A stretch of 20,281 nucleotides of DNA from Bacillota bacterium (GTDB lineage: Bacteria > Bacillota > Bacilli > Paenibacillales > Paenibacillaceae): positions 1 through 20,281 of the forward strand of contig JAEZZE010000426.1 of assembly GCA_023418755.1 (NCBI GenBank), in the 5' to 3' direction. The notes beneath the pieces were generated by a model, which made no database searches, had not been told where the DNA came from, and saw only the letters and a list, made by a program, of their open reading frames with translations. Both the position numbers and the translations under genes were made by a program. Below are positions 14,609-20,281 of this stretch, piece after piece (position 1 is the stretch's first letter; each line of letters opens with the position of its first letter).

Positions 14609-15175
14609 TCACACTCCGGACAGAATGTCGCGGATTTCCTCCAGAATGACCTTCTGATAGGCGTTGTCTTCCCCGTAGCGGCGCCCGATTTCCTGTCTGG
14701 CCGCATTAAGCTTCTCCTGGTAATCCGGCGCTTCGCGATCGGGATTTTCCGTCTTGAACGCGTTCATCACTTCTTGCACGTATTTCGGACGGGCGCCCCA
14801 CTTGCCGAGCAGATGACCGCCGGTATCGATGAACAGCACGACCGGAATGGCGCGTCCCCCCATCGTCAGGTGCTGGTCCATCAAGTCGAGATTTTCCTCC
14901 ATGATCAGCACTTCCGTCGGGATGCCCGCTTTCTCCATCGCCTTGAACACGACCGGCACGTTGCGTACGACGTCGCCGCACCAATCCGCCGCCAAAATCA
15001 TGCAGCGCAGGTCGTCGCGATTGTTGAGCGAATCGTAAAACTCCTCCAGCTCGGCCGTGTGCCACTCGAACCGGTTCAGCCACGACTCGAACGTCTCCCG
15101 GTTTTTCGTCATGCCTTCGATAAATTGGTCGGGAGACAAACCCTTATGTAATTTGCTGGCGATCAGTTGGCTCAC
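14609..15175 (-). CDS. Thioredoxin-fold protein with single-cysteine WCGD site
   Basis: The 188-residue protein has a helical N-terminal segment (1-50), then a thioredoxin-like core: strand LRCMILAADWCGDVVRN, where the usual WCxxC is W65-C66-G67-D68, and a cis-Pro loop GRAIPVVLF (P111), followed by a C-terminal helical tail. With one active-site cysteine it cannot form the normal internal disulfide; a monothiol reaction or a peroxiredoxin-like or structural role is possible. It starts at GTG 15175 with GAGAGGAG 9 bases upstream, 38 bases after dedA. No signal peptide is present, so it is likely cytosolic. Bacilli carry similar WCGD-type thioredoxin-family proteins of unknown role. Confidence 0.88.
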   Translation of the reverse strand: MSQLIASKLHKGLSPDQFIEGMTKNRETFESWLNRFEWHTAELEEFYDSLNNRDDLRCMILAADWCGDVVRNVPVVFKAMEKAGIPTEVLIMEENLDLMDQHLTMGGRAIPVVLFIDTGGHLLGKWGARPKYVQEVMNAFKTENPDREAPDYQEKLNAARQEIGRRYGEDNAYQKVILEEIRDILSGV

Positions 15176-15213
15176 TCGAACAAACTCCTCTCTCGTTCCG
15201 CGTTGTCTTTATT

Positions 15214-15825
15214 TTAGATGCTTTTGCCTCTTTTACGCAAATACTGGACAAGGAAAAAGACGACGAGCAGCGCGATGGCGATCAGGATGACGGGTTGAAC
15301 GTATGGAGCCGCCTTCTCGTCGATCTTCTCCCAGTTCTCTCCGAGCGAGGAACCCAGCCATACGAACAGGATCGACCACGGTATGGAGGCCAGTACCGTC
15401 AGCCAGGTGAATTTCCACAGGTTCATGCGCGCCATCCCCGCGGGAATCGATACGACCTGGCGCATGATCGGCACGAAGCGGCCCGTAAACACGATGATCG
15501 GCCCGTATTTCTCGAACCATTTCTCCGCGAGATCGATATGTTTGGACTTCAAGTGCAAGTACTTGCCGAACCTGTCCAGGAACGGCCTTCCCCCGTAGCG
15601 GCCGATCGCGTAAAGCAGCCACTGCTGCAAAATGGCCCCGATCGTTCCGCAGACGACGGCAACCGGAAAAGAAATAATGTCCTGATAAACGAGATAGCCC
15701 GCATACCCCAATACGATCTCGCTTGGAATCACTTCGATCGCCAAACCGATAATAATGCCCCAGTATCCTAAGCTCTCGACCCAGGCCAGCAATTGCGACA
15801 ACCATTCGTGCAGCGTGTCCATCAT
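15214..15825 (-). CDS. DedA-family membrane protein
   Basis: DedA proteins are lipid transporters of the inner membrane; some recycle undecaprenyl phosphate and others move phospholipids. This 203-residue protein has four to five hydrophobic segments (about 22-45, 52-75, 108-130 within the re-entrant region, 140-160, 177-195). The family motifs are present: E31-x-x-P-S-E36 in the first re-entrant loop, and GRFVPIMRQVVSIPAG (115-130) with the two conserved arginines R116 and R122. The ATG at 15825 is followed directly by a second ATG; the ribosome binding site is modest. It is the first gene of a three-gene operon with the thioredoxin-like and MBL genes; a functional link among them is not evident. 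Confidence 0.93.
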   Translation of the reverse strand: MMDTLHEWLSQLLAWVESLGYWGIIIGLAIEVIPSEIVLGYAGYLVYQDIISFPVAVVCGTIGAILQQWLLYAIGRYGGRPFLDRFGKYLHLKSKHIDLAEKWFEKYGPIIVFTGRFVPIMRQVVSIPAGMARMNLWKFTWLTVLASIPWSILFVWLGSSLGENWEKIDEKAAPYVQPVILIAIALLVVFFLVQYLRKRGKSI

Positions 15826-15887
15826 CCGTTTTCAACCTGCTTTCTTCCCCAAAGTTAAAGCTTTCCGCTCCCCCGGCAACCGTCTTC

Positions 15888-15893
15888 ATTCTA
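15888..15893 (-). promoter_or_regulatory. Extended -10 promoter candidate for the dedA operon
   Basis: On the minus strand TGC precedes TAGAAT, an extended -10 box, about 65 bases before the dedA start codon. No good -35 box is seen at the proper distance. Confidence 0.45.
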
Positions 15894-16019
15894 GCACAGC
15901 CCCGGGCCTGCCTTCCAGTTATACGGCGTTCCCGCAAAATCGTTGCAGGCTTGTCATGAGCGGACGGGCCCAAGCATAGACTCCGAGTAGGTGGACAAAG
16001 TTGAAGAGGAGAGAGCGGC

Positions 16020-16475
16020 ATGAATAAAATCGTCATCCTTAACCGCAAGAAAATTCAGTTGTACGCCATTATCGCGGCACTCGTCATTCTCGCCGGCGCG
16101 TATATCGGTTGGCAGCAATCCAAGCCCGCCATGGCTCCTGCGGGCGACGAGGCGGCCAAGCAGATTCTGTATCTGACGACGGGCGAATTCACGGCTCAAG
16201 CGGACAACGGCAAAAAGCTGGAAACCTATCTGTTCTATCCGGGCACCGTCGTCGCCAAAAAAGACGTGCCCGTCGAACTGCGGATAAGCGGCATCAACGG
16301 CCAGTCTCATCCGTTCGTCATCGAAGGACTCGACATCAAGGGCAACATCACCAAAGGCAAAACGACCGTCGTCAACTTCACTCCGAAGGAAGCCGGCATT
16401 TACACCATCGTCTGCCAGACGCATGCCGATCCGAAAACCGGCGGGCCGATGGTGGGATATCTCGTCATTCAATAG
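16020..16475 (+). CDS. Membrane-anchored cupredoxin-domain protein
   Basis: The 151-residue protein has a basic start (MNKIVILNRKK), one membrane helix (about 13-30) without a lipobox or clear cleavage site, and an external cupredoxin domain (about 48-150). Type I copper ligands can be assigned: H97 in QSHPF, C132 and H135 in VCQTH, and M144 in GGPMVGYLVI. The Cys-to-Met distance is longer than in plastocyanin, so the axial ligand is less sure. Such proteins carry electrons or bind copper at the outer face of the membrane. The ATG has GAGGAGAG upstream and the gene ends in its own terminator, so it is a single-gene unit. The partner is unknown; no oxidase or copper gene is nearby. Confidence 0.9.
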   Translation: MNKIVILNRKKIQLYAIIAALVILAGAYIGWQQSKPAMAPAGDEAAKQILYLTTGEFTAQADNGKKLETYLFYPGTVVAKKDVPVELRISGINGQSHPFVIEGLDIKGNITKGKTTVVNFTPKEAGIYTIVCQTHADPKTGGPMVGYLVIQ

Positions 16476-16478
16476 CTT

Positions 16479-16498
16479 GGCGGTAACCGCCCCTTTTT
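16479..16498 (+). terminator. Intrinsic terminator after the cupredoxin gene
   Basis: GGCGG (16479-16483) and CCGCC (16487-16491) pair around a TAA loop, followed by CCTTTTT. It begins 4 bases after the stop codon. The stem is short but GC-only. Confidence 0.7.
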
Positions 16499-16536
16499 CT
16501 CGTGCATAGGGTATGGGAGAGAGGCAGGCGTAGCCG

Positions 16537-16848
16537 ATGAAAATGTTTCAGGAAAAGCATTCCTCCCCGTTGCCTTCGCCGCGCGGCATTCGCCGGGCAT
16601 GCTCGAACGAGCTGTACCGGACCGTCAAAAGGTTGAAGCTGCACGTCCCGGCCCCGCTCGTCCGGGAAGCCGAGGAACTGTACTTCAAACGGGTGATCGG
16701 CAATCTGATGTGGATCGCGGAAAACAAGAGCAATCGCAAGAAGCTGGCCGACTGGTGGGACGAGGAAGTCAGCGGGGATATCGCCGAACTGTGGAACGTG
16801 GACCGCGCCAAGTTGGCGAAAGCTTTCCGGGACGCGTTCGGCGGTTGA
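16537..16848 (+). CDS. Small hypothetical protein (103 residues)
   Basis: I recognise no domain. The protein is soluble, basic and mostly helical: an unstructured Pro/Ser start, then RRACSNELYRTVKRLKL, a second helix with EAEELYFKRVIGNLMWIAEN and a Trp-rich segment KKLADWWDEEVSG, ending in a helix DRAKLAKAFRDAFGG. Good codon use and a consistent amphipathic pattern support a real gene. The ribosome binding site (GGGAGAGAGG) is 12 bases before the ATG at 16537, longer than ideal; an in-frame ATG at 16543 is the alternative. It follows the cupredoxin terminator by about 40 bases, so a promoter would have to lie in that gap, or it is expressed by read-through. Similar small proteins seem common in Paenibacillaceae, from memory only. 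Confidence 0.75.
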   Translation: MKMFQEKHSSPLPSPRGIRRACSNELYRTVKRLKLHVPAPLVREAEELYFKRVIGNLMWIAENKSNRKKLADWWDEEVSGDIAELWNVDRAKLAKAFRDAFGG

Positions 16849-16875
16849 ATCGCAAGCTTGTTTCCAAGAGGGGAC

Positions 16876-16944
16876 GGGGCGCCGAATTCGGTTTGCCCGC
16901 CCCTACTTCCTTGTTGAGGCCTTGCCCGCCGGCAAGGTCTCAAC
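16876..16944. terminator. Two stem-loops between convergent genes
   Basis: GGGGCG (16876-16881) pairs with CGCCCC (16898-16903) around a CCGAATTCGG palindrome. Ten bases on, GTTGAG-n-CCTTGCC pairs with GGCAAGG-n-CTCAAC (16913-16944) around a CGCC loop. The second overlaps the stop codon of the minus-strand gene. Neither has a U-tract on either strand, so termination here is probable but not typical. Confidence 0.5.
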
Positions 16945-17305
16945 CGATGACTGCGAACGTCTGAACGCCCGCCGGGATCGTGCGCGTGCGGAAAAGAACG
17001 CCGTTTCTATTCATTACTCGCAGCGTATAGGCAACTCTCGTCAAGGTGCGGATTTGGTTGAACCGCACGGCGCCGAACCGATCGAATTCGGCCGAGGCGA
17101 CGAGCCGGCCTCCTCGGAATAATCGGGCGACAAAGCCGGTCGTGTCGAAAGGCACGCCGTTGATCTGCACCCATACGACGGTAAACCGTTTAAAGGTTTG
17201 ACTGCAGTTTCCGACGCGCGCGGCTTGAGCGGGGCCGGTCTTCGCTGTCCATGCTTTGGATGGCTTCGAGTCCCTTTTCGGGGGCTTGGGATAACGGATG
17301 GCCAT
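16940..17305 (-). CDS. Hypothetical small beta-rich protein (121 residues)
   Basis: No domain is recognised. The first 25 residues are basic and Pro/Lys-rich (MAIRYPKPPKRDSKPSK) and look unstructured. The rest alternates hydrophobic and polar residues as in a beta-sandwich: RFTVVWVQINGVPFD, TGFVARLFRGGRLVASAEFD, AVRFNQIRTLTRVAYTLRVMN, NGVLFRTRTIPAGVQTFAVIG. The ATG at 17305 has an AAGGGAGGG site 10 bases upstream. There is no signal peptide or membrane helix, so a cytosolic, mother-cell or spore-surface place is possible but not shown. It stands alone between a terminator-like region and the pilZ terminator; a weak TTTAAC/TACATT promoter lies upstream. Confidence 0.75.
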   Translation of the reverse strand: MAIRYPKPPKRDSKPSKAWTAKTGPAQAARVGNCSQTFKRFTVVWVQINGVPFDTTGFVARLFRGGRLVASAEFDRFGAVRFNQIRTLTRVAYTLRVMNRNGVLFRTRTIPAGVQTFAVIG

Positions 17306-17413
17306 GAATGGATATCCCTCCCTTCTTGCCGTTTACCCCCAATGTATGCCGAAGCCGATCGCCGTTAAACGGACATCTCCCCACCGCCTCGTCCGGATTC
17401 GCGGATATTACGC

Positions 17414-17442
17414 AAAAAAGCAGACCTCGGGATAAGGTCCGC
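17414..17442 (-). terminator. Intrinsic terminator after the PilZ gene
   Basis: GCGGACCT (17435-17442) pairs with AGGTCTGC (17420-17427) on the minus strand, with one G-U pair and a 7-base loop, followed by six T (17414-17419). It starts 24 bases past the stop codon. Confidence 0.9.
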
Positions 17443-17465
17443 TACATCCCTCTCTATTCGCGCTC

Positions 17466-18161
17466 CTAACGTTTCTTGCTCAGACTGCGGCGCGCATTCG
17501 CGTTTTTCTGAACCTGCTGGCGCAAAATAAGCGCGCGCAACGGACGCAGCATCTCGGGCTCGAGAACGTGCATTTTGGCACCGCACTGCATCCGGTTCTC
17601 CTGCCTTTCCCGTCGCACGATTTCCAGCTCGCAGTCGAACGAGATTCCGATTTCGATCGTCGCTTTCAACCTCGACTTCGTCGCGAAATGAGGCGCATCC
17701 GGGCCGGAGAAGCTGATTCCGGATATGCTGATATCGTGAATCGTGAGACTCTCCGGGCTTTGGATTTCCCGCTCCTCCCCGGAATCGCCCAACACGCGGA
17801 GGATCATGGCGTTCCCGTCGATCTCGACCCGGGGATGCTCCCGTCTTTCTTTGAATCGTTTCTGCAGCTCGGGAGGCTGAAGAAGCGCGATGGCCCCTTC
17901 GTATTTCGCGAACACGATGGACGACATCGATTGGATTCCCGCCGGGGAATACACGGTCAACTTTACCGTCTCTCCTAACTCGAATTGCTCGAACTCGGGG
18001 AGCTCTACCTCGAACAGTTCTCCTTCCACATGGGTCATCACGCCGGTCGTGACGAAATTTTTCCCTTCTACGACGGTTCGACAGTGCAGAAGCACGTTTA
18101 AGGGCAGCAAATCTCTGTCTAGATCGGATAATCCGATTCTATTGTCTCCAGTATGTTTCAT
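17466..18161 (-). CDS. PilZ-domain c-di-GMP receptor, YcgR/DgrA-like
   Basis: PilZ proteins bind c-di-GMP; YcgR-type members (YpfA/DgrA in Bacillus) slow the flagellar motor. The 231-residue protein has a YcgR-like N-terminal domain (about 15-98) and a PilZ domain (about 104-215). Both binding motifs are intact: R107-x-x-x-R111 in RREHPR and D143-x-S145-x-x-G148 in HDISISG. No membrane segment is present. The ATG at 18161 is chosen because it follows the riboswitch terminator and has AAGGTGG 10 bases upstream; the in-frame extension to 18332 would be encoded by the riboswitch RNA itself. The gene is thus controlled by c-di-GMP at the RNA level and its product binds c-di-GMP. Target (flagellum or another surface machine) is unknown. 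Confidence 0.93.
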   Translation of the reverse strand: MKHTGDNRIGLSDLDRDLLPLNVLLHCRTVVEGKNFVTTGVMTHVEGELFEVELPEFEQFELGETVKLTVYSPAGIQSMSSIVFAKYEGAIALLQPPELQKRFKERREHPRVEIDGNAMILRVLGDSGEEREIQSPESLTIHDISISGISFSGPDAPHFATKSRLKATIEIGISFDCELEIVRRERQENRMQCGAKMHVLEPEMLRPLRALILRQQVQKNANARRSLSKKR

Positions 18162-18204
18162 CTCCGCCCAACCACCTTCCCGCCATTTTGCTTGTGTCAC
18201 GCAT

Positions 18205-18236
18205 AAAAAAACAGGCAACTCTATTGGAGCAGCCCG
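18205..18236 (-). terminator. Riboswitch expression platform: intrinsic terminator before pilZ
   Basis: On the minus strand CGGGCTGCTC (18227-18236) pairs with GAGTTGCCTG (18212-18221) with one mismatch and a CAATA loop, and seven T follow (18205-18211). It lies between the aptamer and the pilZ start. CGGGCTG in its 5' arm can also pair with CAGCCTG in the 3' part of the aptamer, which is a possible anti-terminator. Confidence 0.85.
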
Positions 18237-18258
18237 TTTCGCCTGAATCATCCGCATT

Positions 18259-18352
18259 GGATTATCGGCAGCCAGGCTGTCATCGTCGCAAGACATTAGA
18301 CCCTGTGGCTTTGCGTCCTTGCTTTTCAGCAAGTTTGCCTTTATCGCAATCC
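18259..18352 (-). promoter_or_regulatory. c-di-GMP-I (GEMM-I) riboswitch aptamer
   Basis: The minus strand shows the class I c-di-GMP aptamer in order: AAAGGCAAAC, a 6-bp stem CTTGCT/AGCAAG closed by the GAAA tetraloop (18318-18333), the hallmark GGACGCAAAGCCACAGGG, the TCTAA receptor segment, a variable stem, and the 3' GCCTGGCTGCCG. GGATT (18348-18352) can pair with AATCC (18259-18263) as a closing stem. It has its own promoter upstream and a terminator downstream, so ligand binding controls completion of the pilZ mRNA. Possible competition between aptamer and anti-terminator suggests an OFF switch; this direction is inference. Confidence 0.95.
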
Positions 18353-18368
18353 GATTTCTACTGGAATG

Positions 18369-18398
18369 ATTGTACCATATCGGCTAACTTTTCGTCAT
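18369..18398 (-). promoter_or_regulatory. Promoter of the riboswitch-pilZ unit
   Basis: An extended -10 box TGG-TACAAT (TACAAT at 18369-18374) is preceded by ATGACG (18393-18398) at 18 bases on the minus strand. It is just upstream of the aptamer. There is no clear terminator between the GGDEF gene and this promoter, so read-through from that gene is also possible. Confidence 0.65.
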
Positions 18399-18432
18399 AT
18401 GTTTTTTGCTTCCCCGCCAAGCCCCCGGCCCG

Positions 18433-20097
18433 TCAGCGCACCATGACGACGCGGTTGCGTCCTTCGTTCTTGGCCTTGTACAAAGCGGCGTCCGCGCTCG
18501 AGAATATCTCCCGCAAATATTCCTTGGGATCGTTGAACTTCAAATTCTCGCTGGATTCGGACAGCACGCCCATGCTGATCGTGATGCCCACTTTATCCTG
18601 CCCGGCTTCCACCTGGTTCTCTCCGACGGCGAGCATGATTCGCTCCGCCAGAAGTTCCGCCTGTTCTCTGTTCGTATGGGGCAGGTAGACGGTGAACTCC
18701 TCTCCCCCGTATCTCGCCAGAATATCCGTCCGCCTCAACATCGAACGAACGATCTCCGCCGTGCCGCGAAGCACCTCGTCGCCGACGAGATGGCCGTATT
18801 TGTCGTTGATTTGCTTGAAATGGTCAATATCGAATAGAAAGACGGCAAACGGGATTTGATATCTCATATTCAGCAGCACTTCATGCTCCAGCTGCTGCAT
18901 GAGATACCTGCGATTGAAGCAGCCGGTCAGCCCGTCGGTGACGGCCATCTGCTCCAGCTTCTGATTCACGCGGAACAGTTCTTCCTGTATCGTGATCAAT
19001 TCCAGGTTTCGCTCGTGCAGCGCCTCGTTTTTGCGGTTCATCTCTACGACCAGCTTGCGCAGCTCCGAGACGTCATGAAAAGTGATGATCCGTCCGAGCA
19101 GCGTTCTGCGGCTGTCCAGGACGGGCGATATTTGAATCGACACGTGTCTGCCCGACGAATCCTGCAGCGAAAACTCCATTTGCAGCTTCTCTTGGGGATG
19201 GTGATTGTAGCGGTACAGAAATTCATAGACTTCCCCCTGCACCTGCAAAGGAGCCAGAAACTTCTCCATCTCGAACGTCTCGCCTTTCGTGACTTGCGCG
19301 AGCGGGGAAGCCCCTCTGTTTACCTCCAGCACTTTGCCGTTCTCGTCCACGACGATGACGCCCGTCGTCATATGCTCGAAGATATCCCGCTGGGCCATGC
19401 TCAAAATATCAAGCATGCCGAACCGATAGATCGCGATTACGAAACAGAGATCCGACAGCAAGATTCCCGTGGCGAGCAATCCGGGAACGACCGTCAGCCA
19501 ATCGACCAGCAAGACGTTGACGAACACGTCCAGCAGACCGAGTCCCGTCAGCACGAACATGCCGATTAAAGCGGTTGCAAGCTGCTTGCGCTGGTTCACG
19601 GACGTCACGCTTCTCAGAGCGTGAAACATATTTAACAAAGCGACGAAAAAATAGGCGAATTGAACGAGCACGAGGAGCCAAAACAGCGGTCCGTAATCCC
19701 GATCGATATAGCTGTCGACGACCGGGGCCATGAACAGCTTGCCCGGGTTCCACATCGCCGCCGCGATACAAAGGAACGCCGGGGCAATGTACAGCAGAAA
19801 GCGGCCGATTTTCAGCGGGGTCGTCCTGTTCGTGAGGAAAAAAACGAAGAATAACCATCCCGGGCCAAGCATCCCCAAAGCTAGAAACGATAAATTGATG
19901 AAAAACAGTTGAACGTCGGGAAAGTCCGTCAATTTGACCGCAAATTGCCCAAGCGGCCATAACATCATAATAAAATGGAAAGCCAAATACACTTTATGCG
20001 TCGTCGTAATTCTATTTACGGCAATCACGCCGACGAATAGAAGGAAAAGCATCAAAAAAAGGATAAAATCAATCCATTGGATTCCCAAGGCATTCAC
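18433..20097 (-). CDS. Membrane diguanylate cyclase: 7TM sensor, PAS and GGDEF domains
   Basis: GGDEF enzymes make c-di-GMP from two GTP. The 554-residue protein has about seven N-terminal membrane helices (roughly 8-26, 36-54, 63-89, 98-117, 137-160, 172-200, 202-226), like the 7TM region of some histidine kinases, then a PAS domain (about 235-345) starting DIFEHMTTGVIVVDENGKVLEVN, a coiled-coil linker (345-385) and a GGDEF domain (385-554). The active-site motif is GGEEF (464-468) and the inhibitory I-site RRTD (455-458) is intact, so activity with product inhibition is expected. The frame opens at GTG 20097, but AAAAGGTGA overlaps this codon; the TTG at 20088, five bases after that site, is the likelier start. 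No clear terminator follows. Confidence 0.94.
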   Translation of the reverse strand: MNALGIQWIDFILFLMLFLLFVGVIAVNRITTTHKVYLAFHFIMMLWPLGQFAVKLTDFPDVQLFFINLSFLALGMLGPGWLFFVFFLTNRTTPLKIGRFLLYIAPAFLCIAAAMWNPGKLFMAPVVDSYIDRDYGPLFWLLVLVQFAYFFVALLNMFHALRSVTSVNQRKQLATALIGMFVLTGLGLLDVFVNVLLVDWLTVVPGLLATGILLSDLCFVIAIYRFGMLDILSMAQRDIFEHMTTGVIVVDENGKVLEVNRGASPLAQVTKGETFEMEKFLAPLQVQGEVYEFLYRYNHHPQEKLQMEFSLQDSSGRHVSIQISPVLDSRRTLLGRIITFHDVSELRKLVVEMNRKNEALHERNLELITIQEELFRVNQKLEQMAVTDGLTGCFNRRYLMQQLEHEVLLNMRYQIPFAVFLFDIDHFKQINDKYGHLVGDEVLRGTAEIVRSMLRRTDILARYGGEEFTVYLPHTNREQAELLAERIMLAVGENQVEAGQDKVGITISMGVLSESSENLKFNDPKEYLREIFSSADAALYKAKNEGRNRVVMVR

Positions 20098-20142
20098 CTT
20101 TTCATAAAAGGGCTGAATAAAAAAATGCGGCAGGCATGTTTG

Positions 20143-20172
20143 ATTTTACCATATCGCCGCTTTTTCCGACAA
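20143..20172 (-). promoter_or_regulatory. Promoter of the GGDEF gene
   Basis: TTGTCG (20167-20172) and TAAAAT (20143-20148) on the minus strand are 18 bases apart, and TGG precedes the -10 box. The bases before the -10 box (GATATGG) are the same as at the riboswitch-pilZ promoter. Confidence 0.65.
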
Positions 20173-20189
20173 CCGGATATCCACCGAAA

Positions 20190-20281
20190 GACTTTATTCT
20201 ATTTTTTTTCTGATTAATTTCAAGGACTTCTTTGCTTATTTTAATAAGACTTATTTCCTATTAACTAACTTTCCCTCTCCA
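20190..20281. other. AT-rich intergenic segment with short inverted repeats
   Basis: This stretch is much richer in A and T than the rest of the window. It contains CTTATT-tt-AATAAG (20235-20248) followed by another CTTATT (20250-20255), giving two overlapping inverted repeats. No gene is seen before the window ends. It could be an upstream promoter element or operator for the GGDEF gene, or the end of the next transcription unit. Confidence 0.4.

Noticed and set aside
16876..16944. Strong bidirectional terminator
   Set aside because: The stems are good but neither strand has a U-tract, so I list it only as a terminator-like region.
18162..18332. N-terminal extension of the PilZ protein
   Set aside because: The extension is encoded by the c-di-GMP aptamer and its terminator, so the start codon at 18161 is the sensible one.

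Overview
The window looks like the chromosome of a Gram-positive, spore-former-type Bacillota, most likely a Paenibacillaceae member (Paenibacillus/Cohnella-like). The reasons are: a gatCAB operon for Gln-tRNA(Gln)/Asn-tRNA(Asn) transamidation, strong AGGAGG-type ribosome binding sites, frequent GTG/TTG starts, U-tract terminators, a YqgX-type hydrolase, and a pilus-assembly operon with no secretin. Base composition is fairly GC-rich. The genus is an inference; no rRNA or other marker gene is present. Most genes are on the minus strand; only the EAL gene, the cupredoxin gene and one small gene are on the plus strand.

Layout. 1-1207: the start of a TM2-like membrane protein (its 3' end is outside the window) and a GNAT acetyltransferase. 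1222-4511: gatC-gatA-gatB, with a clear sigma-A promoter before gatC and a strong terminator after gatB. 4566-5755: an EAL-domain phosphodiesterase on the plus strand, with a hairpin before it and a 10-bp tandem repeat after it. 5785-7610: a small conserved-looking hypothetical protein and an M24 peptidase, each with its own promoter. 7660-13920: a nine-gene Tad-like (type IVc pilus) operon with tight overlaps, preceded by a promoter, a possible leader peptide and a terminator hairpin that looks like an attenuator. 13969-15893: a dedA / thioredoxin-like / MBL-hydrolase operon. 16020-17305: a membrane-anchored cupredoxin and two small unknown proteins. 17414-20172: a GGDEF diguanylate cyclase, then a c-di-GMP-I (GEMM-I) riboswitch with an intrinsic terminator, then a YcgR-like PilZ protein.

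How the genes may work together. The window encodes a complete c-di-GMP circuit: synthesis (GGDEF with an I-site), breakdown (EAL), a protein receptor (PilZ) and an RNA receptor (riboswitch) that controls the PilZ gene. It lies in the same region as a Tad-like surface appendage operon. Control of the appendage by c-di-GMP is an inference; the riboswitch is upstream of pilZ and I see no GEMM motif before the Tad operon.

The most unusual part is the Tad-like operon. It has CpaB, TadZ, TadA, TadB and TadC homologues but no prepilin peptidase and no recognisable Flp pilin. In the usual pilin position are two tandem, related peptides of 49 and 48 residues that consist of one membrane helix and a short tail, followed by two unrecognised single-helix proteins.
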